Positions 9,012 to 21,997 of a DNA stretch of 64,000 bases are shown here, piece after piece. The notes beneath the pieces are model-generated. The model ran no database searches, had not been told where the DNA came from, and saw only the letters and a program-made list of their open reading frames with translations. Each line of letters opens with the position of its first letter. Positions within the stretch are counted from its first letter, which is position 1. The stretch spans positions 248,001 through 312,000 of the forward strand of contig NZ_CP020083.1 of assembly GCF_003431825.1 (NCBI RefSeq). The letters are read 5' to 3'. This DNA comes from Blastomonas fulva (lineage in GTDB: Bacteria > Pseudomonadota > Alphaproteobacteria > Sphingomonadales > Sphingomonadaceae). The position numbers and the translations under genes are program-made.

Positions 9012-10844
9012 TTACGACGCGAGGCGTAGCATATTTCGACCATCGGCCTTTGCGGCATACAAAGCTTCATCGGCACGCCGCAAAATGGTCTCGGCAGTTT
9101 CACCTTGAGCGAATTCAGCGACGCCGATACTGACCGTTACCGACGGGTTGACTCCCCCCGCCTCGATGATTCTGCGCACCCGCTCTGCGACCTTTAATGC
9201 TATGTGCGAACCTGCACCGGGGAAGAGGATCACAAACTCTTCGCCACCAAATCGGCCCAGCATATCGCCGCTGCGAAGCTCGCGGTCGGCATCTTTCGAA
9301 ACACGCTTGAGGACCTCGTCGCCAACGTGATGACCAAACCGATCATTGATTTGTTTGAAGTGATCAATGTCAAATATCGCGACCGCCAGAGGCCGTCCAT
9401 GCTTTGTCGAGTTAGCGATTTCCATTTCAAGTTCTGCTGAGATGCGACGCCGGTTTGCAATACCTGTCAACTGGTCAGTTTCAGCCATTAGTTTTGCGTC
9501 GTTGGCTGCCTGCCGTGCCAACGCGCTCGCAGCCAGCAGATCTCTTTCGTATATGAATTGGGATGTAATATCCTGAATGATGCCAAACATGCCCGCCGAC
9601 CCATGGAGCTGTCCCTTTTCAAATTCTCCACGCGACAGGACGTGGCGAATCTCCCCACTGGGTCGAATAATCCGCGCGGTAAACTCGAACCCACACTGAT
9701 GCTGGATTGCATGATCAAGTTTTTCGGTCACAAGTTTGCGATCATCTGGGTGATAAGCATCAATCGCTCGCGTTAGCGATCTTGGTGTTTCAGCATTCAG
9801 CCCATGAATTTTGAAGACCTCTGGTGACCACGTGACCACACCGGAACCAATATCAAGCCTCCAATGCCCAACATTCGCAGCGGTTTCTGCAAGCTGCAGC
9901 AGTCTCACAGTTTCACTTAACTGACCGAGGAGACGGCGGCGAGCAGCAAGCAACGCGCTCATTGGCAGAGCCGCTGCAAATAGGGCAAGCAGATAAAACT
10001 GAACAAAAAGGCTCTTGAACTGCGCACTGGCATCAATCAGCATTACCGGCCCAGAACCATAACTGATCGCCACTGAGCTGACGGCCGCAGCAATAACCAC
10101 CCCGCCAGCTGCACCAAGCAAGCCGAGCCGCGACACCGCCACTAAAATGGCAAGCATAGGCAAAAAGAGCAGCGGATAAGTCGACTGGGTGAAAGTCAAA
10201 AAGCAAACCAGGACCACCATGGCAAAAATGCCAAAAACCTCCGTCTTGGTTCGTGCCCGAGATCGAATTCGTTGTTTCATCGTAGCTGCTGCAACCACTA
10301 GGATCAGGGGGGTTACGAGAAGGATTCCAAGTAGATCCGTCGATAACCACGAGAACCAAAACACCAGTGAGGGAGTCGGCGCAAATGCTGTAGCGATCGT
10401 TGCAGCGGAAACTGCGGCTAGTGAGGCTGCGATGCAGTACTCCGCCAGCCGTGCAGGATCCGAAAATGAGATCCATTCACTGCTTCGCCGACGCAGTAGC
10501 CATGCCGCCAGAAAGGACTCCATCATGTTGGCCACGGTAAATCCAGTTGCAGTCCAAAGGCTGTTTCCCTGCAAAAGGTTGGCGACCAGGCTGGCAATGC
10601 TGGCAGCTCCAATATGCCAGCCGGCACGTTGCCAGGGACTGAGCAGAAGCGCTGCCAAAAGAATACCACTCGAGGGCCATACAGTGGCAATGCCGTCCTG
10701 ACCGTGACTCCAAGTGAGCGCTGAAATGGCGGCGACAAAATACAGCAGGCCGGTTGAAACAGCCGGCAGTACACTGTGCGCTCTAGCCGCGAGTGAAGAC
10801 GCAGTGCGATCCATTACAGCTAGATGCCGCATAAGGGTTAACAA
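9012..10844 (-). CDS. MASE1-PAS-GGDEF diguanylate cyclase
   Basis: A 610-residue membrane sensor. Residues about 20-310 form a MASE1 domain with roughly eight membrane helices (GLLYFVAAISALTW, then TVWPSSGILLAALLL). This is followed by a PAS domain (ANVGHWRLDIGSGVVTW to the RHVLSRG region) and a GGDEF domain. The active-site motif RFGGEEFVILF lies near residue 525 and is preceded at the correct spacing by RSGD, an RxxD inhibitory site, so the enzyme should be active and product-inhibited. It synthesises c-di-GMP from two GTP in response to a membrane or PAS-bound signal. A later Met (MDRTASS, residue 11) is an alternative start. Confidence 0.9.
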   Translation of the reverse strand: MLTLMRHLAVMDRTASSLAARAHSVLPAVSTGLLYFVAAISALTWSHGQDGIATVWPSSGILLAALLLSPWQRAGWHIGAASIASLVANLLQGNSLWTATGFTVANMMESFLAAWLLRRRSSEWISFSDPARLAEYCIAASLAAVSAATIATAFAPTPSLVFWFSWLSTDLLGILLVTPLILVVAAATMKQRIRSRARTKTEVFGIFAMVVLVCFLTFTQSTYPLLFLPMLAILVAVSRLGLLGAAGGVVIAAAVSSVAISYGSGPVMLIDASAQFKSLFVQFYLLALFAAALPMSALLAARRRLLGQLSETVRLLQLAETAANVGHWRLDIGSGVVTWSPEVFKIHGLNAETPRSLTRAIDAYHPDDRKLVTEKLDHAIQHQCGFEFTARIIRPSGEIRHVLSRGEFEKGQLHGSAGMFGIIQDITSQFIYERDLLAASALARQAANDAKLMAETDQLTGIANRRRISAELEMEIANSTKHGRPLAVAIFDIDHFKQINDRFGHHVGDEVLKRVSKDADRELRSGDMLGRFGGEEFVILFPGAGSHIALKVAERVRRIIEAGGVNPSVTVSIGVAEFAQGETAETILRRADEALYAAKADGRNMLRLAS

Positions 10845-11010
10845 GGCGCACTGTCCTTAAGACAGGGCTGAACTTATGGATCGAGAGTGAGCTGCAGCAG
10901 ATGGTAAGTTAGGTGTTCGCAAAAGCTACAAACTCCGCGGTTTCCTGATCATATGGGCGATCTGTCGCCCCAAGATTGTTGCCGGGCGGGCGTTCTGCTA
11001 GCGTAACGTC

Positions 11011-11352
11011 ATGCTTCGCGTGCTTTGCATGATTCTGCTGTTCTGTCTGTTGCTGTCCCACGGCAGCATGGGGGAAGCTGTGCCGCATGCGCATGATGAT
11101 GAACACGTCCATGCGCCGCACGCTGCGGATTACCCCGATGACGCCGGAAACGATGGCGACTTTGATGATGACGAGCACGCCGTAGCCCCCGAATCTACCG
11201 GACATCATGTCCACCTCATTGGGGATGTTTCCTCCGACACAATCGTGCCTTCGGCCCGTCTCATGCGGCACAGGCTGATCATGCGGATCACCTCCGAGGC
11301 GTCGCCCGGCTCGCTGCGAACTCCGCCTTTGCTGGAACCACCGTCAGCCTGA
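11011..11352 (+). CDS. Small exported His/Asp-rich protein preceding czcCBA
   Basis: A 113-residue protein with a signal peptide (MLRVLCMILLFCLLLSHGSMG). A mature region of clustered metal ligands follows (PHAHDDEHVHAPHAADYP, then DFDDDEHA and HHVHLIG). It sits 65 bases upstream of the czcC-like gene in the same direction. A small exported protein before czcC recalls CzcI of Cupriavidus, but I see no convincing sequence match, so a shared function is only inferred. It probably binds Zn, Co, Cd or Cu in the periplasm, either as a buffer or as part of metal sensing for the efflux operon. Confidence 0.7.
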   Translation: MLRVLCMILLFCLLLSHGSMGEAVPHAHDDEHVHAPHAADYPDDAGNDGDFDDDEHAVAPESTGHHVHLIGDVSSDTIVPSARLMRHRLIMRITSEASPGSLRTPPLLEPPSA

Positions 11353-11417
11353 TCCTGCGCGCAACCGCGCCGACCCAGTGGGCGGCGCATTGACGTTTCG
11401 ATCAGGAGTGATCCCCG

Positions 11418-12658
11418 ATGCCCTATTTCCTGCGCGCTGCGATGTGCGCAACTGTGCTTGTTTCGAGCGCCTCTGCGCATGCCCAGACCCAGTCCCTCCC
11501 GCTGACCCTTGATGATGCCATAGCGCGCGCGATTGCAGCGTCACCGGTGGGCGAGGCATTCGCCGCCCGCGCCGATGCTCTGATTGCGCGCCGTGCTGCC
11601 GCCGATACCCGGCCCGCAGCTTCCATTGATGTCCTGGCCGAGAACTTCGGCATCGGGGACAGTGATCTCTATCGTCAGTTCCAGATCGGAGCGATGTATA
11701 GCCAGCGGATCGAACGCGGTGGCAAGCGGGCTGCGCGCGTGGCTCTGGCCGACGCCGAATTGGAGGTCGCAGCTGCCGAGGCATTCGTCCGGCGGCTCGA
11801 CATCGCCTCGACCGTCCAGCGTTTGTATGTCGAGGTCCAAGCCGCCGAGGCGACGATCGACATCGCCAAAGCGCGTGTCGAAATTGCAGAGCAGCTCTCG
11901 CGCGAGGTGGGTCGCAGGGTCAGCGATGCACGCGACCCGCTGTTTGCAGGAACGCGCGCAAGGACACAGCTCGCCGAAGCGCGCGTCGATTTGGAACTGG
12001 CCGAGCATGCCCGCGATGCTGCGATGAAACGCCTCGTAGCGCTCTGGGACGGCGACGCGACGGGGCTGTCGGTGTCGCGCGAGGACTTCCTGCGCTTTGC
12101 TCCCGTTGATGCGGGTGTTCCCCAGTCTGCGGCCGACCTTGCCGTGTATGAGGCGCGCCAGCGCCGGGCATCTGCCGACATTACGTTGCAGCAGGCAGGC
12201 GCGCGCACTGACCCAACGGTTTCCGCAGGGCCACGCTATATCGGCACCGGAGATGTCGCGTTGGTCGCGGGCGTCTCTCTCCCGCTTGCGAACCGTGCGC
12301 TCAACCAGGCGAACATCGCGCGCGCCGAGGCCGAAAGCAGACAGGCGCAAGCGGACCTTGCTGTCGAACGTTATCAGCGCAGACAGGCGATCATGCTCGC
12401 TGCCGAAAAGGTTGAGGAAACCGCGCACGAGGTCGAAGCCGTCCGTGATCAGGTGGTGCCCGGCGCATTGAAGACGCTGGCCGAGGTGCGTGCCGGCTAC
12501 AATCGCGGGGGCTTCACCTTTCTGGATGTGTCGATGGCGCAGGTCGCGCTGCACGAAGCCCGCGCCCGCATGGTGCGGGTCGCCATCCTTCATCACCAAG
12601 CGCGGGTCGAACTCGACCGGCTGACCGGGCGCTTTGCGCCGCACCTTCAAGGAGCCGA

Positions 12659-12662
<4 letters not shown>
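11418..12662 (+). CDS. czcC: Outer-membrane efflux protein, TolC/CzcC family
   Basis: A 414-residue outer-membrane factor with a signal peptide (PYFLRAAMCATVLVSSASAHA). Two repeated TolC-type halves follow, rich in long Ala/Glu/Arg coiled-coil helices (for example AEATIDIAKARVEIAEQLSREV and ALHEARARMVRVAILHHQARVELDRLTG). It forms the exit duct of a tripartite heavy-metal efflux pump. A ribosome site (GGAGTG) lies 8 bases before the ATG. Its stop overlaps the start of the membrane-fusion gene (ATGA), so the two are translationally coupled. Substrate assignment to divalent cations comes from the CzcA-type pump downstream. Confidence 0.88.
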
Positions 12663-17067
<4,405 letters not shown>

Positions 17068-17068
17068 T

Positions 17069-17416
17069 ATGCTGTATCTGGCGATAAAGGCCGGGATCTC
17101 CGGTATCCTCGTAGCCATCGCATCCGAGGTCGCGCGGCGTTATCCGGGGTTCGGCGGGATGATCGCATCGCTGCCACTGGTTTCGATCCTAGCGATGATC
17201 TGGCTCTATCGCGACACGTCCGATCCGGTGGCCATCGCGCAGCATGCCACCGCGACCTTCTGGTATGTGCTCCCTAGCCTGCCGATGTTTCTGCTGGTCC
17301 CGTTCCTGATCGGGAGGGGGATGGGCTTCTGGCCCACCCTTTTGGCGGGCAGTGTGGTCACGGTCCTGCTCTATGTCCTGATGAACCGGGCGCTGATGCA
17401 TTTCCAGATCGTATAG
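17069..17416 (+). CDS. DUF3147-type small membrane protein
   Basis: A 115-residue protein with four predicted membrane helices (LYLAIKAGISGILVAIASEV, IASLPLVSILAMIWLY, FWYVLPSLPMFLLVPFLI, WPTLLAGSVVTVLLYVLM). Its ATG begins two bases after the czcA stop, so it is the last gene of the czc operon. The conserved RYPGFGGMIASLPL region matches my recollection of the DUF3147 family, which has no known biochemical role. Its constant place after czcA-type pumps suggests a supporting role in metal efflux. Confidence 0.75.
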   Translation: MLYLAIKAGISGILVAIASEVARRYPGFGGMIASLPLVSILAMIWLYRDTSDPVAIAQHATATFWYVLPSLPMFLLVPFLIGRGMGFWPTLLAGSVVTVLLYVLMNRALMHFQIV

Positions 17417-17565
17417 CAGAGATCATTTCAGTGACTTGACGCAGTCGTCTTGGTGTGGGAGCAGACACACATCGGGATTGAAGCAACCTCCCGGTCAGGC
17501 TGTTCAGGCCCAAGCGTTGCCTCTGGTCTGCTTCGTGATGCGAGGCGACAATAAGGGGACCTTGC

Positions 17566-18882
17566 GTGGCCGTGGACGTATCAACCGATATTCCTGATTT
17601 TCGTCAGCTCGTGCGCGTGTTCGCGCGCATTGGCTGCCTGAGCTTTGGTGGCCCTGCCGGCCAGATCGCGCTGATGCATGGTGAAATTGTCGAGAAGCAC
17701 AAATGGGTCGATGAAGAGCGATATCTCCACGCCCTCAATTTCTGTCATCTGCTTCCCGGCCCTGAAGCGCAGCAACTGGCGACGTGGATCGGATGGCGGC
17801 TGCATGGATTAAAGGGCGGGCTTGCCGCAGGGCTACTGTTCGTCATCCCCGGCGCCCTGGTCATGCTGGCTCTCTCATCGCTCTATGCGCTGGCCGCCAA
17901 CCTCGACTGGTTTGCGGCGCTGTTCCTGGGGATCAAGGCTGCGGTGCTCGCCATTGTTGTGCAAGCGCTGATCCGCATCGGTGGCCGCGCACTCAACACG
18001 CGGTTCAAACAGGCACTGGCGGTTACGGCGTTCCTGGCGCTGTTCCTGTTCAACCTCCCGTTCCCGCTGGTGGTGCTGGGTGCAGGAGCGATCGGCATGA
18101 TCGTTGCGGCTTATCGTCCCGACTGGCTGGCGCTGAGACCGACATCAGGCACAGATGCCTCACCTCGGCCGTCGTTCGCCGTCATGTCGCGCACGGTGCT
18201 GCTATGGCTCGCGATCTGGGCGGTGCCCATGGTGCTGGTGCTGGTGATCCTGGGTCAGGATCATGTTCTGTGGGACGTCGGCGTCTTCTTCTCGCAGCTG
18301 GCCATCGTCACCTTTGGCGGCGCTTATGCCGTGCTTGCCTATATGGCGCAGGAAGCAGTGCAGACCTACGGCTGGTTGCAGGCGGGTGAGATGGCCGACG
18401 GGCTGGGCCTTGCCGAGACGACGCCGGGTCCTCTGATCCTGGTAACGCAACATGTCGGGTTCCTTGCTGCGTTCCGATCGCCTGAGCCGTTTTCGCCGAT
18501 GGTCGCGGGTATCATTGGAGCTGGCCTCACCACATGGGTAACGTTCGCGCCGTGCTTCCTGTGGATATTCACCTTCGCGCCATGGATCGAACGGTTGCAG
18601 CACGCGACACGCCTCAAGGGTGGCCTTGCCGCGCTAACAGCAGCCGTGGTTGGCGTGATCGCCAACCTCTCGGTCTGGTTTGCGCTGCATGTTCTGTTCG
18701 CTCGCGTGACCATAGCGGTCGTCGGACCGATGCAGCTCAACGTGCCCGACTGGGCGACATTCGACTGGCGTGCAGGCGTGCTATCGGTGCTGGCGGCTGT
18801 CATACTGTTTGCGCTGAAGTGGAGCATCTTTCGCATGCTCGCCGTTCTTGCCGTAGCTGGCCTGGCTCTGGGCAGTCTTTGA
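17566..18882 (+). CDS. chrA: Chromate transporter ChrA
   Basis: A 438-residue long-chain CHR protein with two homologous membrane halves. The first half carries the signature [16 protein letters not shown] and [19 protein letters not shown]. The second carries [17 protein letters not shown] and [19 protein letters not shown]. It is expected to export chromate (or take up sulfate analogues) by proton-coupled transport. I chose the GTG start at 17566 because AAGGGGA lies seven bases upstream and the following residues ([21 protein letters not shown]) match the usual N-terminus. The next gene, an exported SOD, begins 16 bases downstream and may be co-transcribed, which fits protection against chromate-generated superoxide. 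Confidence 0.9.
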   Translation: MAVDVSTDIPDFRQLVRVFARIGCLSFGGPAGQIALMHGEIVEKHKWVDEERYLHALNFCHLLPGPEAQQLATWIGWRLHGLKGGLAAGLLFVIPGALVMLALSSLYALAANLDWFAALFLGIKAAVLAIVVQALIRIGGRALNTRFKQALAVTAFLALFLFNLPFPLVVLGAGAIGMIVAAYRPDWLALRPTSGTDASPRPSFAVMSRTVLLWLAIWAVPMVLVLVILGQDHVLWDVGVFFSQLAIVTFGGAYAVLAYMAQEAVQTYGWLQAGEMADGLGLAETTPGPLILVTQHVGFLAAFRSPEPFSPMVAGIIGAGLTTWVTFAPCFLWIFTFAPWIERLQHATRLKGGLAALTAAVVGVIANLSVWFALHVLFARVTIAVVGPMQLNVPDWATFDWRAGVLSVLAAVILFALKWSIFRMLAVLAVAGLALGSL

Positions 18883-18898
18883 TCAAGGGAAATGCCAT

Positions 18899-19624
18899 AT
18901 GACCGAAGTTGACCGCCGCAGCGCCATGGGCATCGTGGGTGTTGGCCTGGCCGCAGCTGCCGCAGGTGCACCTGCATCCGCGCAAGCACCAACCCTCTCG
19001 CCTGCCTTTGCGGGCAATCACACGCCCGTGCCGCTGGGCTTCGACCCGGCCAAGCTCACCGGCATGTCCGAAAAGCTCATCCGCTCGCACTACGACAACA
19101 ACTACATCGGGTCAGTGCGCACGCTGAACATGATTGAGGGTCGGCTGGCGGTGTCGCTGGCGGACAAAGACTTTCCTGCGATCCTCTATGGCGGGCTCAA
19201 GAGGGAGGAGCTGCACCGCAGCGGTTCGGTCATCCTGCATGAGCTGTATTTCGGCGCGCTCGGCGGCGATGGTGCCGCGGCGGGAGATGTGCCAAAGGCT
19301 ATAGCAGCGGCCTTCGGCTCGTTCGCGGCCTGGGACACGGAATTCAGGCGTACTGCGATGTCGCTGGCTGGCGGTTCAGGCTGGTGCGTGCTGGCGTGGA
19401 ACATCCACACGGCCAGTCTGCACAATTACTGGGCCTGGGATCACATGCACCAGCCTGTCGCAAGCGTGCCGCTGATCGCGCTCGACATGTATGAGCACGC
19501 TTACCACATGGATTACGGCATAGCGGCCGCGAAATACATCGATGCGTTCATGGCCAACCTCAACTGGGAAGAGATCAACCGCAGGTATCGGCGTGTTTTG
19601 GGAACATATGTCAGTCCGGCTTGA
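18899..19624 (+). CDS. Exported Fe/Mn superoxide dismutase
   Basis: A 241-residue Fe/Mn-SOD family protein with an N-terminal Tat-like export signal ([19 protein letters not shown] ending ASAQA). Metal ligands are recognisable as the His in [10 protein letters not shown], the His in VILHELYF and the Asp and His in [12 protein letters not shown]. The usual HHxxY motif of cytosolic enzymes is changed to SHYDNNY, and several second-shell residues differ, so activity should not be assumed to equal that of SodB. It follows chrA by 16 bases. A periplasmic SOD would remove superoxide formed by redox metals outside the cytoplasm. Confidence 0.82.
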   Translation: MTEVDRRSAMGIVGVGLAAAAAGAPASAQAPTLSPAFAGNHTPVPLGFDPAKLTGMSEKLIRSHYDNNYIGSVRTLNMIEGRLAVSLADKDFPAILYGGLKREELHRSGSVILHELYFGALGGDGAAAGDVPKAIAAAFGSFAAWDTEFRRTAMSLAGGSGWCVLAWNIHTASLHNYWAWDHMHQPVASVPLIALDMYEHAYHMDYGIAAAKYIDAFMANLNWEEINRRYRRVLGTYVSPA

Positions 19625-19627
19625 ACT

Positions 19628-20548
19628 TCAGTCGAATGGTGAAGAGAGACCGATGACGGCTGCCAATGAGATCACCCCCAATGCCAGGAGCATTTCGGTG
19701 ACCAGACTTAATCGGATTGCCGAGATGAGTGGTCTCTGATCGAGCCGCGTGTCGCGATTGCCTGCCAATTGCTGCCTTATCTTGTTCGCATGATAGGCCG
19801 CACAGCCGAGCATGAGCGCCACCATCACAATCTTGGCTCCGAGCATCCAGCCATAGGGTGTACGCAGTATCAGATCGAGCTTCTCAAGGCCGAAGATCAT
19901 CTGCGCATTGATGATACCCGTGAATGCTACAATCCCGACCAGCAGCAGACCAAACGGGCGGAAGCTGTGCATCTCACTGAGCAAGGCATCGTCCATGACG
20001 GGGTCATGGCGGCGGTGTGCATCGATAATCTCCGCGGTAAACCGCATGATGGCGCCGATCCACAAGCCCGCGGCTGTGAGATGCAGGCAGTTATTGATCC
20101 GATGCACCAGCCCGGCCAAGCCTTCGGTCGCTGCGGCATGACCATTCCATGCAAGTGTCATAAGCGCCAATGCGTATAGCCAGGCGGCGATCGTATGTGA
20201 TCGCCTGACCGGTCGGACCAGCATCAGCGAGACCGCAGCTGCCCCGGTCAGCGCCGTTCTTGCCAGAAACGCAGTACCCATGTCGGTAGTCACGACCAGC
20301 GAAGCGGTCGTCGTCCAGTCGAGATCCCACAAGGCTTGGCCCATCATTTCCGCGATGGCGACCAGCATGACGGCGGCCACAATCAATGGCGCGACCACCG
20401 CGGCGATGAGCGTAGCCGGCCCGGTCGCAAGCGGGGTAGCAGCCAGGCTTCGCAGCCCAAACAACCGAAAAGTCAAGGATCCGAACAGGCCAAGCAGCAC
20501 CGAATACTGGGCGAATCGTAGCGCCGGGAACAACCAGTCGGCGGTCAT
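19628..20548 (-). CDS. copD: Copper resistance membrane protein CopD
   Basis: A 306-residue inner-membrane protein with about eight helices, matching the CopD/YcnJ family (start TADWLFPALRFAQYSVLLGLFG; conserved VHRINNCLHLTAAGLWIGA and a final helix pair). It is the last gene of the copABCD operon, beginning four bases after copC ends. CopD works with periplasmic CopC to move copper across the inner membrane. The stop lies four bases from the stop of the convergent SOD gene. Confidence 0.85.
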   Translation of the reverse strand: MTADWLFPALRFAQYSVLLGLFGSLTFRLFGLRSLAATPLATGPATLIAAVVAPLIVAAVMLVAIAEMMGQALWDLDWTTTASLVVTTDMGTAFLARTALTGAAAVSLMLVRPVRRSHTIAAWLYALALMTLAWNGHAAATEGLAGLVHRINNCLHLTAAGLWIGAIMRFTAEIIDAHRRHDPVMDDALLSEMHSFRPFGLLLVGIVAFTGIINAQMIFGLEKLDLILRTPYGWMLGAKIVMVALMLGCAAYHANKIRQQLAGNRDTRLDQRPLISAIRLSLVTEMLLALGVISLAAVIGLSSPFD

Positions 20549-20552
20549 CGGA

Positions 20553-20957
20553 TCAGCTGACAGTGAAGCTGATCGCGCCCTTCATCCGGTGCCCGTCCGC
20601 GCCTGCCGCCTGCCAGCGCACGTCGTATGTACCCGCGCGCAGCGGTTGGCGCAGCATGAGGGTCAGCGTCTTGTTGCCGTCGGACCAGCTGGTGGTGAAA
20701 TTGCGGATCACCATCTCGCCGTGGTACTTCACCCCCGGCATCGCGGTCATAACGACGCTGGTTGCGACCGTTGGCGGCAGCAAGGCTTCACTGAAGGTGA
20801 GCTTGATCAGCTTCGGCTTGGCGACGGTCGCACCCTGCGCAGGCGTGGACGCGACGACCTTGGTGTGGGCCATCACAATGGTCGGCATGGCGAGGGTTGC
20901 CAGACCGGCGGCGGCATAAGCGAAAAGAAAGCGCAGGCGCATAATGTTTTCCTTCAT
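20553..20957 (-). CDS. copC: Periplasmic copper-binding protein CopC
   Basis: A 134-residue secreted protein with signal peptide RLRFLFAYAAAGLATLAMP cleaved before AHTKVV. The first residues of the mature protein give the N-terminal His copper site of the CopC fold. The remaining landmarks are STPAQGATV, LTFSEALLPPTV, a central SWSDGNKTL and AAGADGHRMKGAISFTV near the end. The start could be MKENIM or MRLRF five residues later. It hands copper to CopD. It starts two bases after the copB stop. Confidence 0.88.
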   Translation of the reverse strand: MKENIMRLRFLFAYAAAGLATLAMPTIVMAHTKVVASTPAQGATVAKPKLIKLTFSEALLPPTVATSVVMTAMPGVKYHGEMVIRNFTTSWSDGNKTLTLMLRQPLRAGTYDVRWQAAGADGHRMKGAISFTVS

Positions 20958-20959
20958 GT

Positions 20960-21997
20960 TCAGAACCACAGACGGATGCCGACGACATAATTGGTGACGC
21001 TGGCGTCCTCGCCTGCGGCCCGTGCGAAATCGGCGCTGCCGCCGGCGCGCCAGTTCTGTTCGATGCCGATATACGGCGCGATCTCGCGGATGATCTCGTA
21101 GCGCAGCCGGACACCGACCTCGAAGCTGTCGATCCCTGCACCGATGCCCAGTTGCGGCACATCCTGCGCCGAGAGGTTGAGTTCGGCGCGCGGCTGGATG
21201 ATCAGCCGCTGGGTGATGCGCTGGTCGAGCTCGGCCTCGAGCCGCGCGGTCAGGTCGCCGCGATGCGACAGGAACAGCGCCCCGTCGGCCTCGAACATGT
21301 ACGGCACCAGCCCCTGGATGCCGACCACCGCATAAGTGGTGTCGGACCCGGCAAAATCCTGACGGATGCCCGCCTGCAGATCGAAGAACGGGGCGATCGC
21401 GCGCGAGTACAATGCCTGGACCTCGAGCTCCTCGATGCGTTGGCCGAAGCTGCCTTCGCCCTCGCTCTTGAACCAGAAACGGCTGGTCGGTCCGCCATAA
21501 TAGCCCTGCAGATCCCACAGATAGCCATCGGCACCATCGCGCATCTGCAGTTCGGCGCGATCGGCCTGGAACCAGAACAGGTTGTAGTCGCCGTGCGTCT
21601 TCTGGAGATCCGCCCGCGAGGCGCGCATCGCATCTGCGCCCCAGATGGCGTCGGCCGCGCGCGGGGGACCGGCGCCGGCTTCGGGCGGCGGCGGGGTTTC
21701 CATATCGGGACCAGGTGATGGCGGGGCATCGGCGCCGGTACCGTGATCCATCGTGCTGTGGTCCATCGTACCATGATCCATGGTGCTGTGGTCCATGCCG
21801 TCCATCGCTTCGGGTTCAGCTGCTGGCTGATAGGTAGCAGGCATAGTATGCCCGGCATGCGGGTTGGCGGTTTGCGGAGCGGGCATCTGGTGCCCGGCAT
21901 GCGGATCGGGCTGAGCCTGATGCGCGCTGTGATCCTGCGCCGCCAAGGGCGCAGCGAAGGTCACCAGTGCCAGCGCGGCCAGTGTCATGCGCGTCAA
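20960..21997 (-). CDS. copB: Copper resistance outer-membrane protein CopB
   Basis: A 345-residue outer-membrane protein with a signal peptide (LAALALVTFAAPLAAQ). A Met/His-rich copper-binding segment follows, with HAGHQM, HAGHTM and repeats of MDHSTMDHGTMDH. The C-terminal beta-barrel domain starts near ADAIWGADAMRASRADLQKTHG and ends VVGIRLWF. I prefer the TTG start at 21997: it overlaps the copA stop (TTGA), has GGAGG seven bases upstream and supplies an Arg for the signal peptide. The ATG at 21988 is too far from that ribosome site. Frames extending further upstream only run antiphase through copA. Confidence 0.85.
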   Translation of the reverse strand: MTRMTLAALALVTFAAPLAAQDHSAHQAQPDPHAGHQMPAPQTANPHAGHTMPATYQPAAEPEAMDGMDHSTMDHGTMDHSTMDHGTGADAPPSPGPDMETPPPPEAGAGPPRAADAIWGADAMRASRADLQKTHGDYNLFWFQADRAELQMRDGADGYLWDLQGYYGGPTSRFWFKSEGEGSFGQRIEELEVQALYSRAIAPFFDLQAGIRQDFAGSDTTYAVVGIQGLVPYMFEADGALFLSHRGDLTARLEAELDQRITQRLIIQPRAELNLSAQDVPQLGIGAGIDSFEVGVRLRYEIIREIAPYIGIEQNWRAGGSADFARAAGEDASVTNYVVGIRLWF

